DNA of 64,000 nucleotides, taken from an uncultured Prevotellaceae bacterium (GTDB taxonomy: Bacteria > Bacteroidota > Bacteroidia > Bacteroidales > Bacteroidaceae). Positions 54,807-62,931 of this stretch are shown here, one piece after another. Each line of letters opens with the position of its first letter. The first letter of the stretch is position 1. The DNA is taken from the NCBI GenBank assembly GCA_900316505.1, contig ONDH01000012.1, positions 1 to 64,000 on the forward strand. Direction: 5' to 3'. The position numbers were made by a program, and so were the translations under genes. The notes beneath the pieces are model-generated. The model saw only the letters and a program-made list of their open reading frames with translations, was not told the DNA's origin and did no database searches.

Positions 54807-55181
54807 TCACGTTTACCCGCCAATCTCATACGCACAGCAGCAGGTGTCTGTGCAGCAGTGATGTCAGCAGTGTTCACCTCACGCTGCACACCCTCAATAT
54901 CAAACTGCAAAGTGGCACCGTCATTGCGCACATCAATCGTGACAGGAGCACCCATCACAAGTGGCAGGTTCACATCATCATGACCAGCAGGGAATCCGCA
55001 CAGCACAGGGATGTCATACTTCACCAGCAGCTCATGCAACATAGCCTCAACACTTTCGTAGGTGAACTCAGAGCCGACCAGACGAAGAATTATTATCATC
55101 GTCCGAACACGAAACCATCACCAGGCCGCAACTCAGGATGGCGGTCCACATCCACATAAGACTCTTATTCATTGCTTTCAT
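54803..55181 (-). pseudogene. Broken LD-carboxypeptidase behind a lipoprotein signal
   Basis: Two frames abut. From ATG 55181 a 37-codon frame encodes a typical Bacteroidota lipoprotein leader (KSLMWMWTAILSCGLVMVSC followed by SDDDNN) and stops at 55068-55070. In another frame, 54803 to about 55090 encodes the C-terminal end of a family S66 LD-carboxypeptidase: LVGSEFTYESVEAMLHELL, IPVLCGFPAGHD (His motif), NLPLVMGAPVTIDV. The N-terminal catalytic-serine domain is absent. A deletion plus frameshift is the simplest reading. Minus-strand TAACTTTG boxes at 55197-55204 and 55228-55235 remain upstream. Confidence 0.75.
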
Positions 55182-55235
55182 TACTTAATTCTTTTGCAAA
55201 GTTACGACTTTTTCTTTAATTTCGCCGCAAAGTTA

Positions 55236-55457
55236 CGGCACAAAAATGACGCTGTCCAAAAAGTCTAAAAAAATCGGGAAAAGTTAGACTTTTCTAATGT
55301 TTTGTCCTAAATCGTAGACTTTTCTACGTTTTGCAACTCGTTTGTGGGCAAGACTTACGTTCGTTTGTTAGCAAGACTAACACTCGTTTGTGGAATACAC
55401 TTGCATGCGCTTGTGAGGGTCACAACCTTTCACAAGATGACAGTTGACAGTGTTTAT
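55236..55457. other. Intergenic region with dyads and a degenerate 22-24 bp tandem repeat
   Basis: TTAGA-CTTT-TCTAA (55284-55297) and GTAGA-CTTT-TCTAC (55314-55327) are perfect dyads starting 30 bp apart, each followed by GTTTTG. Then about four units of ACTCGTTTGTGGGCAAGACT type run from 55336 to 55426. No gene is seen. Confidence 0.55.
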
Positions 55458-55489
55458 TTTGGTGATTTATTGAATATGTTGTATCTTTG
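55458..55489 (+). promoter_or_regulatory. Bacteroidota promoter of the DUF4250 gene
   Basis: TTTG (55458-55461), a 20-bp spacer and TATCTTTG (55482-55489), 32 bp before the start codon. Confidence 0.8.
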
Positions 55490-55521
55490 CACGAAAAACC
55501 AAGCAATCATACGGAAAAACT

Positions 55522-55728
55522 ATGGACAGATTACCCAAAGACCCCATGATGTTGGTATCGAGCATCAACATGCTGCTGAGAGACGACGAGTTTGACTCGC
55601 TGGAGGATTTGTGCGCCTACTTCGAGCGCGACTTGGAGGAAGTGAAGGAGGAACTGCTGGAGTGCGGTTTCGTGTATGACGAGGAGCAGAAGCAAATAAA
55701 AAGCGCTGCTTGCGCTGCGCTGAAATGA
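55522..55728 (+). CDS. DUF4250 small protein
   Basis: A 68-aa acidic helical protein: LPKDPMMLVSSINMLLRDDEF, SLEDLCAYFERDLEEVKEELL and CGFVYDEEQKQIK match DUF4250, a small family seen in Bacteroidota and Firmicutes with no known role. The usual family end is near KQIK; here SAACAALK is added from DNA with the dyad AGCGC-TGCTT-GCGCT, and 8-bp TGAAAGAN-type units follow the stop. Own promoter. Confidence 0.82.
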   Translation: MDRLPKDPMMLVSSINMLLRDDEFDSLEDLCAYFERDLEEVKEELLECGFVYDEEQKQIKSAACAALK

Positions 55729-55759
55729 AAGAATGAAAGAGTGAAAGTGGGGGTGCGGC

Positions 55760-56602
55760 TTACTCGTAGCCATACACCAACCCATATTTCTCATGAAGCG
55801 CACGAAGGGTGCCGTCCGCCTTCATCTGGGAGATGACCTCGTTGACGAGGGCGAGCAGGTCTTCTTGACCTTGACGCATCAGCACACCAATTTCGCCGTT
55901 CGTGAAGGGAGTCTTGATGAGCGGAGCCGCAAGGCGCGGGTCATTCTTCACATACCACGGGGCTTCCGTAATCTCTGTAATCATCACATCAGCCTGTCCT
56001 TCCGCCACAAGACGGGGGATTTCCTCGTTTCGCTGATGAACAACAATGGTGGCATTGGTGAGACGCTCGTTGGCGAATTTCTCGTTCAATCCTCCCGGAT
56101 TCACCATCACACGCACACCGGGTTGGTTGATGTCTGCCAACGAATGATAGTGGTTCACATCGGTGATGCAGCAAAGGATAGTCTTTCCGTTCTTCAGATA
56201 GCCGTCGCTCATCAGCATCGTCTCCTTGCGAGTGTCAGTAATGGTGATGCCTCCGATGGCGAGGTCAAACGTCTGCGGTTCCGCCTGCACGTCAGCAGTC
56301 AACGTAGGCCATGAGGTCTGCACAAATTCAATGCCGACGCCCAACCGCTCTGCTATCTTTTCAGCCATCTCAATACCAAATCCCCAATAGTCGCCCGTGC
56401 TTTCCTTGTAGGACAACGGACGGTAGTCACCTGTGGTGCCCACCAACAGTTTGCCCCGTTCCGTGATGCGCTGCACGGTGGGTTGTTGCAATGGAGCGTC
56501 TTCGCTGTCTGAACCGCATGAGGAAAATGACATGATGCCGCAGATGAAAAGGAGGGTGGCAAGCATCCATGTTGTTCTGGAGGTATGGGCAGAATTTGTC
56601 AT
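55760..56602 (-). CDS. Lipoprotein of the solute-binding fold, cyclohexadienyl-dehydratase-like
   Basis: A 280-aa type II periplasmic binding fold with a lipoprotein signal (FICGIMSFSSC followed by GSD). It follows Pseudomonas PheC rather than amino-acid binders: LLVGTTGDYRPLSYK, WGFGIEMAEKIAERLG, FVQTSWPTLTADV, FDLAIGGITIT, the NPGGLNEKFA motif and TEITEAPWY, which keeps the Glu aligned with PheC Glu173. PheC converts prephenate to phenylpyruvate and arogenate to phenylalanine. An exported lipid-anchored form is unusual; a binding protein remains possible. An Na+-dependent transporter gene lies 31 bp upstream on the same strand. Confidence 0.75.
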   Translation of the reverse strand: MTNSAHTSRTTWMLATLLFICGIMSFSSCGSDSEDAPLQQPTVQRITERGKLLVGTTGDYRPLSYKESTGDYWGFGIEMAEKIAERLGVGIEFVQTSWPTLTADVQAEPQTFDLAIGGITITDTRKETMLMSDGYLKNGKTILCCITDVNHYHSLADINQPGVRVMVNPGGLNEKFANERLTNATIVVHQRNEEIPRLVAEGQADVMITEITEAPWYVKNDPRLAAPLIKTPFTNGEIGVLMRQGQEDLLALVNEVISQMKADGTLRALHEKYGLVYGYE

Positions 56603-56603
56603 G

Positions 56604-56638
56604 GAGTTTGAATTAGGAATTAAGAGTTAAGAATCAGG
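56604..56638 (-). repeat. Heptanucleotide array between the transporter and the PheC-like gene
   Basis: GAGTTTG, AATTAGG, AATTAAG, AGTTAAG, AATCAGG. The transporter stop codon (complement of 56634-56636) lies in the last unit. Confidence 0.75.
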
Positions 56639-58013
56639 AGAGAAAATCAAAGAATCCCAACTCATTGGCAAAGATAAGGAAAATGCCAACAGGAGCAAGG
56701 TAGCGGATGATGAATCGGTAGGTGGGATAGAGCGGGCTCTTGATGGTGCCGTTGTTAGTCATCTCGGCACGAAGCACTTTCTCGTCAACCACCCATCCTA
56801 AGAACACACACATAAGCATGCCACCAATAGGCATGATGAGTTTGGCGACAATATAGTCGAAGAGGTCGAAAAAGCCCATATCGAAAAGGGTGACATCTTT
56901 CCATGCGCCAAAGGACAATGAGCAGAACGTGCCCAACACCACACACACAACGCTGACCAACACGGCTGCCATTGGGCGAGACATGTTCAGATTCTTATGG
57001 AAATAAGCGGCTGACATCTCTAACATGGAGATGCTGCTGGTCAGGGCTGCCATCACAAGCAACAGATAGAAAACCAGCGAGAAGATATAAGCCAACCAAG
57101 GCAAATTGCCAAATACCTGTTGGAAGACATTCGGCAGGGTGATGAACACAAGTGAGGGACCTGCATCGGGTTGCAAACCCTGGATGGAATAGACGGCTGG
57201 GAAAATGATGAGACCGCTCAGCAAAGCCACCAACGTGTCGATGCTGGCTACAGAAAGTCCATCTTTCATCAAATCGACATCTTTGCGGAAATAGCACGCA
57301 TAGGTGCAGAGACAGCCCAAACCGACACTAAGCGAGAAGAATGCCTGTCCCATCGCACTGAGCAAGACAGAACTGGTCACTTTGGAAAAGTCGGGCTGAA
57401 AGAGGAACGACAATCCGAGGCTTGCGTTGGGCAAGGTGAGTGAGCACCCCACCAGCACAAGGATGAAGACGAACAGGAGTGGCATCATGATTTTCGCTCC
57501 ACGTTCGATGCCACGTTGCACACCAAGGGCAACAATGCCACAGGTCATCGCAATGATGATCACCATCCAGAAGACAGGAGTCCATGAAGAGGAAGAGAAC
57601 GCAATAAAATCATTGGTGAATTCTTCTGGGCTCTTTCCAGAAAACCCTCCCATAAGTGCCTCATAGGCATAGTAGAGCGTCCATCCTGCCACCACGGCAT
57701 AGTAGCTGAGCACAAGAAAACCACTAACCACAGGTATCAAACCCATCCATTTCCATCCACGACGTCCGCCACCCATCTTCTGGAAGGCATCTGTCACATC
57801 ACTGCCTCCATGTCGTCCAATCGCAAACTCAGTCACCATGATGGGCACACCCAGCACAAGCATAAACAACACATAGATGAGGATGAAGGCAGCACCACCA
57901 TTCGTGCCAACTTCTGTGGGGAAACGCCATACGTTGCCCAACCCTACTGCACTGCCAGCAGCTGCCAGGATGGCTCCCACTTTGGATGCAAAGATGTTTT
58001 TGTTACCACTCAT
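56634..58013 (-). CDS. Sodium-dependent transporter, NSS/SNF family
   Basis: A 459-aa protein with about 11 membrane helices. Helix 1 has the family signature VGAILAAAGSAVGLGNVWRFPTEV-like run (Gly-Leu-Gly-Asn-Val-Trp-Arg-Phe-Pro) for Na+ and substrate binding. SVGLGCLCTYACYF and TSSISMLEMSAAYF are the unwound helix 6 and helix 8 regions. Bacterial members import amino acids such as tryptophan, tyrosine or leucine. The neighbouring PheC-like lipoprotein makes an aromatic substrate an attractive guess only. Confidence 0.9.
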   Translation of the reverse strand: MSGNKNIFASKVGAILAAAGSAVGLGNVWRFPTEVGTNGGAAFILIYVLFMLVLGVPIMVTEFAIGRHGGSDVTDAFQKMGGGRRGWKWMGLIPVVSGFLVLSYYAVVAGWTLYYAYEALMGGFSGKSPEEFTNDFIAFSSSSWTPVFWMVIIIAMTCGIVALGVQRGIERGAKIMMPLLFVFILVLVGCSLTLPNASLGLSFLFQPDFSKVTSSVLLSAMGQAFFSLSVGLGCLCTYACYFRKDVDLMKDGLSVASIDTLVALLSGLIIFPAVYSIQGLQPDAGPSLVFITLPNVFQQVFGNLPWLAYIFSLVFYLLLVMAALTSSISMLEMSAAYFHKNLNMSRPMAAVLVSVVCVVLGTFCSLSFGAWKDVTLFDMGFFDLFDYIVAKLIMPIGGMLMCVFLGWVVDEKVLRAEMTNNGTIKSPLYPTYRFIIRYLAPVGIFLIFANELGFFDFLS

Positions 58014-58071
58014 GTTTTATTATGCGATTTAGGTTTGACTTCCTTGTAGTTAAAAGAGTTCGAGAATTTGA

Positions 58072-58137
58072 AAGTTACACCCTGTATGGCAGGTAACTTA
58101 GATTCTTCACTTTTCACTTTTCACTTTTCACTTTGAA
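58072..58137. terminator. Hairpin plus CACTTTT heptanucleotide array
   Basis: AAGTTA (58072-58077) with TAACTT (58094-58099) and CCTG with CAGG form an imperfect stem. It is followed by TTCTTCA, three CTTTTCA units and CTTTGAA (58103-58137). Confidence 0.55.
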
Positions 58138-58168
58138 AAATTCTTTCATTCTTTAGTGTGTGGGCTAA

Positions 58169-58558
58169 TCAGTTTCGTAATCTCAACTTCCAAGTCTCCC
58201 CATGGCGCACCATTTTCTGCGAACCCGCTTCTTTGGTGTCATCAACAAAGGTGTACTGATAATAGACCGTGCAAACGCTATCTTCCTCCATCACCTTTTC
58301 CAATATGTCTATCGACATCACGGCAGCACGCTCGGAACGACGCCATCCCAAATGCTGACGCAACGCTTCTTTCATGTAGGAAGTCTGAACAGAATCCATC
58401 TCCGTGCCAAAATCCACACGTTGCAGATAAGCATCATAGTCCTCATGATTCAACGCCTCCAGCGCTTTCATCAGCACTATTTCAGGTTCACGTTCCTTTT
58501 CCTCGCATGACCACAGGCTCAACATCAGCCCCAATATCAGAATAATTCTCAACTTCAC
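58169..58558 (-). CDS. Small NTF2-like lipoprotein
   Basis: A 129-aa lipoprotein (ILGLMLSLWSC, lipid Cys near 18). The rest fits the NTF2/lumazine-like fold of DUF4878-type proteins: PEIVLMKALEALNHEDYDAYL, a helical middle, then strands CTVYYQYTFVDD and WKLRLRN. It lies 39 bp after der on the same strand and is likely the last gene of the fabH-era-der operon or a neighbour. No specific role known. Confidence 0.7.
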   Translation of the reverse strand: MKLRIILILGLMLSLWSCEEKEREPEIVLMKALEALNHEDYDAYLQRVDFGTEMDSVQTSYMKEALRQHLGWRRSERAAVMSIDILEKVMEEDSVCTVYYQYTFVDDTKEAGSQKMVRHGETWKLRLRN

Positions 58559-58562
58559 GGCA

Positions 58563-58604
58563 CCCTAAACTCTAAAGCCTCAGCTCTAAACTCTCAACTA
58601 TTTC
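58563..58604 (-). repeat. Heptanucleotide array at the der stop codon
   Basis: CCCTAAA, CTCTAAA, GCCTCAG, CTCTAAA, CTCTCAA, CTATTTC. The der stop (TAG, complement of 58598-58600) lies in the last unit. Confidence 0.8.
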
Positions 58605-59911
58605 TGTCTGATAAACACATTGATAGGCGTTCCCTTAAAGTTCCAGTGTTCACGTATCTGATTCTCAAGAAAACGCTTGTATGGCTCCTTCACATACTGC
58701 GGAAGATTGGCGTAGAACACGAATGAGGGCACTCTTGTGTCGGGTATCTGCATCACATACTTGATCTTGATGTATTTACCCTTCAGCGATGGTGGCGGTG
58801 TGGCTTCGATAATCGGAAGCATCACCTCGTTCAACTTCGCTGTGGACACCTTATTGGTACGTGCTTCATACGCCTTTTGTGCCTCTTCCAGCACCCTGAA
58901 GATGCGCTGCTTCGTCACCGCTGAGGCAAAGATGATGGTGAAGTCAGTGAAAGGTGCAAAACGGTCACGGATGGCACGTTCGAAGTGACGGATGGATTCG
59001 TTGCTCTTATCTTCTGCAAGGTCCCACTTGTTCACCACCACCACAAGTCCTTTCTGGTTTTTCTGCACAAGCTGGAAGATGTTGATGTCCTGCCCTTCTA
59101 TGCCTCTCGTAGCATCAACCATCAGCACACAAACATCGGAATTCTCGATAGCACGGATGCTCCGCATCACCGAATAATACTCCAAATCTTCTGTCACCTT
59201 ATTCTTCTTGCGAATACCGGCAGTATCGACCAAGTAGAAGTTGAAACCGAACTTCTCATATTTCGTGTAGATGGAGTCGCGTGTGGTTCCCGCGATGTCA
59301 GTCACCACATTGCGGTTATCATCAAGGAAGGCATTGATGAGCGACGATTTTCCTGCGTTCGGACGCCCCACCACAGCAATTCGCGGAATGTCTTCTTCTA
59401 TCACTTCTGACATCTCCTTCGTGAAACTGCCCACCACAGCATCAAGCAAGTCACCCGTACCGCTACCTGTCAGCGAACTGATGCAATAGGGGTCACCCAA
59501 TCCTAAGCTATAGAACTCGGCTGCATCGTAGCGGTGCTCGTTGCTATCAACTTTATTAGCCACCACAAACACAGGCAACTTACTGCGGCGCAGGATGTCT
59601 GCCACCTCCAAATCGAGGTCAGTCACCCCTACCCTCACATCCACCATGAAGAGAATCACATCACACTCTTCGATGGCGATGAGCACCTGCCGGCGTATTT
59701 CTTCTTCAAAGATATCGTCGGAGTTGACCACCCAACCGCCTGTATCCACTACAGAAAACTCTTTGTTACCCCACTCGCACTTGCCATATTGACGGTCACG
59801 CGTTGTACCAGCCTCGTCGCTCACAATGGCGTGACGAGTCTTGGTCAATCTATTGAACAGGGTCGATTTACCCACATTGGGACGTCCTACTATCGCTACT
59901 AAATTTGCCAT
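58598..59911 (-). CDS. der: Ribosome-assembly GTPase Der
   Basis: A 437-aa protein with two GTPase domains in tandem: [15 protein letters not shown] (about 8-22) with DTGGWV, and [16 protein letters not shown] (about 181-196) with DTAGIRKK and NKWDL. The C-terminal KH-like domain (about 350-437) ends [13 protein letters not shown]. It acts in 50S maturation. It follows era by 40 bp in the same operon. Confidence 0.96.
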   Translation of the reverse strand: MANLVAIVGRPNVGKSTLFNRLTKTRHAIVSDEAGTTRDRQYGKCEWGNKEFSVVDTGGWVVNSDDIFEEEIRRQVLIAIEECDVILFMVDVRVGVTDLDLEVADILRRSKLPVFVVANKVDSNEHRYDAAEFYSLGLGDPYCISSLTGSGTGDLLDAVVGSFTKEMSEVIEEDIPRIAVVGRPNAGKSSLINAFLDDNRNVVTDIAGTTRDSIYTKYEKFGFNFYLVDTAGIRKKNKVTEDLEYYSVMRSIRAIENSDVCVLMVDATRGIEGQDINIFQLVQKNQKGLVVVVNKWDLAEDKSNESIRHFERAIRDRFAPFTDFTIIFASAVTKQRIFRVLEEAQKAYEARTNKVSTAKLNEVMLPIIEATPPPSLKGKYIKIKYVMQIPDTRVPSFVFYANLPQYVKEPYKRFLENQIREHWNFKGTPINVFIRQK

Positions 59912-59951
59912 ATTCTTTTCGGTAATTCTATGATATTCTGATCAATGCCTA

Positions 59952-60833
59952 TTATTCAGGATTATATCCAAACAAGTTCAGTTCCTTGGTGGAGTTTCGC
60001 CAGTCTTTATCCACCTTGACAAAAGTTTCCAAGTAGATGCTCTTGCCAAAGAACTTCTCAAGGCTCTTGCGGGCTTCGGTGGCTACTTTCTTGAGCGCCT
60101 TGCCCTGATGTCCGATGATGATGCCCTTCTGACTGTCACGCTCCACGTAGATGACGGCATTGATGTGTATGTGTGTCTTGTCTTCCTTGAAACTCTCAAC
60201 TCCCACCTCCACGGAATAAGGAATCTCTTTGTCGTAATAAAGAAGAATCTTCTCGCGGATGATTTCGGTGACAAAGAACTTAGCTGGCTTGTCGGTCAAT
60301 TGGTCTTTGTCAAAATAAGGGGGACACTCTGGCAAGAGTTCCTTGATGCGTGCCAAAACTGGCTCCACATTAAATCGATGTAGGGCAGAAATGGGCAGAA
60401 TCTCCGCTTTGGGCAAAGTCTCATGCCATTGTTCCACCAACGTCACCAGGTTCTTCTCATCGGTCAGGTCAATCTTGTTGATGAGCACTAAGACCGGCAC
60501 TTCCATCTGTGCAACCTTCTGCAAGAAGTCTGCATTCTTGTCTATCTTCTCCATCGGGTCGGTCACGTAGAGGAGCACATCGGCATCCACCAGTGCACTC
60601 TCGGAAAAAGCCAGCATGGATTCCTGCAACTTGTAGTTGGGCTTCAACACGCCAGGAGTGTCGGAAAAGACAATCTGCGCATCGTCATCGTTGATGATGC
60701 CCATGATGCGGTGGCGCGTCGTCTGTGCCTTGAACGTGGCGATGGAGATGCGTTCGCCCACCAAGAGGTTCATCAGCGTTGATTTACCCACATTGGGATT
60801 GCCCACGATGTTTACAAAACCTGATTTATGCAT
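59952..60833 (-). CDS. era: GTPase Era
   Basis: A 293-aa protein: G1 [16 protein letters not shown]3 DTPGVLKP, G4 NKIDL, then a C-terminal KH domain with KGIIIGHQGKALKKVATEAR that binds the 16S rRNA 3' end. It acts in 30S maturation and checks. It lies between fabH and der; the gap to fabH contains a large inverted repeat. Confidence 0.96.
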   Translation of the reverse strand: MHKSGFVNIVGNPNVGKSTLMNLLVGERISIATFKAQTTRHRIMGIINDDDAQIVFSDTPGVLKPNYKLQESMLAFSESALVDADVLLYVTDPMEKIDKNADFLQKVAQMEVPVLVLINKIDLTDEKNLVTLVEQWHETLPKAEILPISALHRFNVEPVLARIKELLPECPPYFDKDQLTDKPAKFFVTEIIREKILLYYDKEIPYSVEVGVESFKEDKTHIHINAVIYVERDSQKGIIIGHQGKALKKVATEARKSLEKFFGKSIYLETFVKVDKDWRNSTKELNLFGYNPE

Positions 60834-60860
60834 AGTTTTCTTATTGAAGAAGTGAAAAAA

Positions 60861-60951
60861 AGAAGAGTGAAAAGCGAAAAATCTACTTTACTTCATTCGA
60901 GCAGGAGTAACTTAGATTTTTCACTTTTCACTCTTCACTATTCACTTAAAA
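60861..60951. terminator. Large inverted repeat between fabH and era
   Basis: GAAGAGTGAAAAGCGAAAAATCTA (from 60862) pairs imperfectly with TAGATTTTTCACTTTTCACTCTTC (to about 60936), with AGTAA-type inner pairing. The right arm contains 7-bp units TTTTTCA, CTTTTCA, CTCTTCA, CTATTCA (60917-60944). It ends against the fabH stop codon. Confidence 0.65.
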
Positions 60952-62034
60952 TTACTTTCTTCCTCTCTTAGCGTACCATTCCTCACGGCTGATCGCCCCC
61001 TCCTTGTAGAACTCTGCAGGAGTGTTGGCAAACTTGCTGCCATCATAGCCCCAAATCATGTAGCTTGCGCCCCATGTGAAGCCAGCACCAAAAGCGGTGA
61101 AGATGAGTTTGTCGCCTTTCTTGAGCTGTGGTTCATACTCCCAAAGGCAAAGTGGAAGGGTGCCGCCAGAAGTGTTCGCCATATGGTCGATATTAATCAT
61201 CACGTGGTCTTCCTCCACTCCGATGCGACGAGCCACAGCGCTTTCAATGCGCACGTTAGCCTGATGGGGAACAATCCACGCAATGTCTTCTTTCGTAAGA
61301 TTGTTACGCTTTGCCACCAGTTCCACAGCGTCGGACATGTCTGTTACAGCGTGCTTGAACACAGCGCGACCTTCCTGATAGACAAAGTGGAGACGCTGGT
61401 CAACTGTTTCATGGCTGGGCATATTGGCAGAACCACCAGCAGCCATATGAAGGTTGTCATAACCCTTTCCGTCCACTCGGAAATAACTGTCCATCAAGCC
61501 ATAATCCTCCTCTGTAGCCTCCATCATCACACACGCTGCACCGTCGCCAAAGATGGGACATGTGTTGCGATCTTGATAGTTGGTCATAGAAGACATGTGG
61601 TCACCGCCACATACGATGATGCGCTTGTAACGTCCACTGCGGATGAAACCTGCTCCTGTCTCCATAGCATAGAGGAAACCAGCACAAGCTGCCTCCATGT
61701 CGAAACCAAAGGCATTCTTCAAGTCCAGATTGCCAATGACAAGTGATGCTGTTGAAGGGAAATGGTAGTCAGGTGTTGTCGTTGCAACAATCACCGCCTC
61801 AATGGAATCAGGGTCAGCACCCGTCTTGTCGAGCAACTGCTTCACGGCTTTAGTCATCATGAAAGATGTACCTGCGCCCTCTTCTGGTTTCAGGATATGA
61901 CGGGTTTTAACGCCTATGCGTTCCATAATCCATTCATCGCTGGTCTCAACGATTGTGGACATCTCCTCATTGTCGAGGATATATGTGGGGACCCATCCAC
62001 CTACACCAGTTATAACAGCATTGAGCTTTCCCAT
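60952..62034 (-). CDS. fabH: 3-oxoacyl-ACP synthase III
   Basis: A 360-aa condensing enzyme that starts fatty acid synthesis by joining acetyl-CoA (or a branched starter) to malonyl-ACP. The active Cys is in [12 protein letters not shown], His in [11 protein letters not shown] and Asn in [12 protein letters not shown]. The start [19 protein letters not shown] and [15 protein letters not shown] are typical. The length is somewhat over the usual 320-335 because of a C-terminal extension ([19 protein letters not shown]). It follows rpmF by 20 bp. Confidence 0.94.
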   Translation of the reverse strand: MGKLNAVITGVGGWVPTYILDNEEMSTIVETSDEWIMERIGVKTRHILKPEEGAGTSFMMTKAVKQLLDKTGADPDSIEAVIVATTTPDYHFPSTASLVIGNLDLKNAFGFDMEAACAGFLYAMETGAGFIRSGRYKRIIVCGGDHMSSMTNYQDRNTCPIFGDGAACVMMEATEEDYGLMDSYFRVDGKGYDNLHMAAGGSANMPSHETVDQRLHFVYQEGRAVFKHAVTDMSDAVELVAKRNNLTKEDIAWIVPHQANVRIESAVARRIGVEEDHVMINIDHMANTSGGTLPLCLWEYEPQLKKGDKLIFTAFGAGFTWGASYMIWGYDGSKFANTPAEFYKEGAISREEWYAKRGRK

Positions 62035-62054
62035 AAGAGAGATGATTTGTTTAA

Positions 62055-62240
62055 TTAAATTGCAGCTTCCTTGACGATAGCAATCTTACCACGATAGTAT
62101 CCGCAAGATGGGCATACAGTGTGGTAAACATAGAACTCACCACAGTTTGGACAAACTGCCAATGTTGGAGCTACTGCTACGTCATGCGTTCTTCTTTTTC
62201 TAGTACGAGTCTTTGACTGTCTTCTTTTCGGATGTGCCAT
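62055..62240 (-). CDS. rpmF: 50S ribosomal protein L32
   Basis: A 61-aa protein: [19 protein letters not shown] at the N-terminus and a four-cysteine zinc ribbon ([20 protein letters not shown]). It lies seven bases after the DUF177 gene and before fabH, the conserved yceD-rpmF-fabH order. Confidence 0.96.
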   Translation of the reverse strand: MAHPKRRQSKTRTRKRRTHDVAVAPTLAVCPNCGEFYVYHTVCPSCGYYRGKIAIVKEAAI

Positions 62241-62247
62241 TTTTTTT

Positions 62248-62829
62248 CTATTTTTTTAATTGTTCTTTAAATTGCTTCAGTGCTGCCCAACGACTGTCCA
62301 CGGGTTCGTCGGAATCCTCCCCCGTCTCCATATCATGAACATCACCATGGTGTGAATCCGCCTGCTCATCATCCTCATCTCCACTTCGGGTGGCTTGATG
62401 CCTGCTGAGTTCTTGCATCATCGCATCGTCACATTTCCCAGGTTCGTGACAACACGTTATCGGCATGCTGAGTGCGATAAATTCATAGATGAACTGTGCA
62501 AGGTCAATATAACCTTCCGCCTCAGGAACAACCACACAGTCACCTTCGTCAGCAAACTCATCACCAAGCTTCACGTTCAAATCGTCTGTCGTCTCAATCC
62601 GCAATTCGAGATCTGACAGACAACGGTCGCATGGTACAATGACTGTGCCAACGCTATGGATTTGGAATTTATAGACTGAATCAGCACTGAGACAAACCAC
62701 TGTTGTATGGATAGTGCCACGCTGTATGAGCCCCTCCGTTTCAGCGAAAAAATCATCGCCTTCTTCATACTCAAAGGTCTTGCCTCCAAGCCCGGAACTC
62801 AGTAAATCAATCTTATAAGTATCCATCAT
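62248..62829 (-). CDS. DUF177 (YceD) family protein
   Basis: About 193 aa, linked to 23S rRNA maturation in the family. It contains TVIVPCDRCLSDLELRIETTDDLNVKLGD with the CxxC pair and IDLAQFIYEFIALSMPITCCH. The C-terminal third is acidic and His-rich (about 140-180), longer than usual. Start: several ATGs lie together (62826, 62829, 62835); the -7 box TACCTTTG (complement of 62844-62851) implies a leader of only a few bases. First gene of the rpmF-fabH-era-der operon. Confidence 0.88.
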   Translation of the reverse strand: MMDTYKIDLLSSGLGGKTFEYEEGDDFFAETEGLIQRGTIHTTVVCLSADSVYKFQIHSVGTVIVPCDRCLSDLELRIETTDDLNVKLGDEFADEGDCVVVPEAEGYIDLAQFIYEFIALSMPITCCHEPGKCDDAMMQELSRHQATRSGDEDDEQADSHHGDVHDMETGEDSDEPVDSRWAALKQFKEQLKK

Positions 62830-62843
62830 ACCCATTTGGAGTG

Positions 62844-62851
62844 CAAAGGTA
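62844..62851 (-). promoter_or_regulatory. -7 box of the DUF177-rpmF-fabH operon
   Basis: Minus-strand TACCTTTG. A CAAA (TTTG on the minus strand) at 62868-62871 is four bases closer than optimal. Confidence 0.55.
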
Positions 62852-62931
62852 CAAATTTATTTCCTAACAAAAATGAAAAATCAGCAACTTTTTATCTCTT
62901 GAAGAAAAATTCACCTTCCGAACATAGTATT

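Noticed and set aside
55336..55426. Tandem units of 22-24 bp, considered as a CRISPR remnant
   Set aside because: Units are contiguous and degenerate, with no identical repeats separated by unique spacers and no cas genes.
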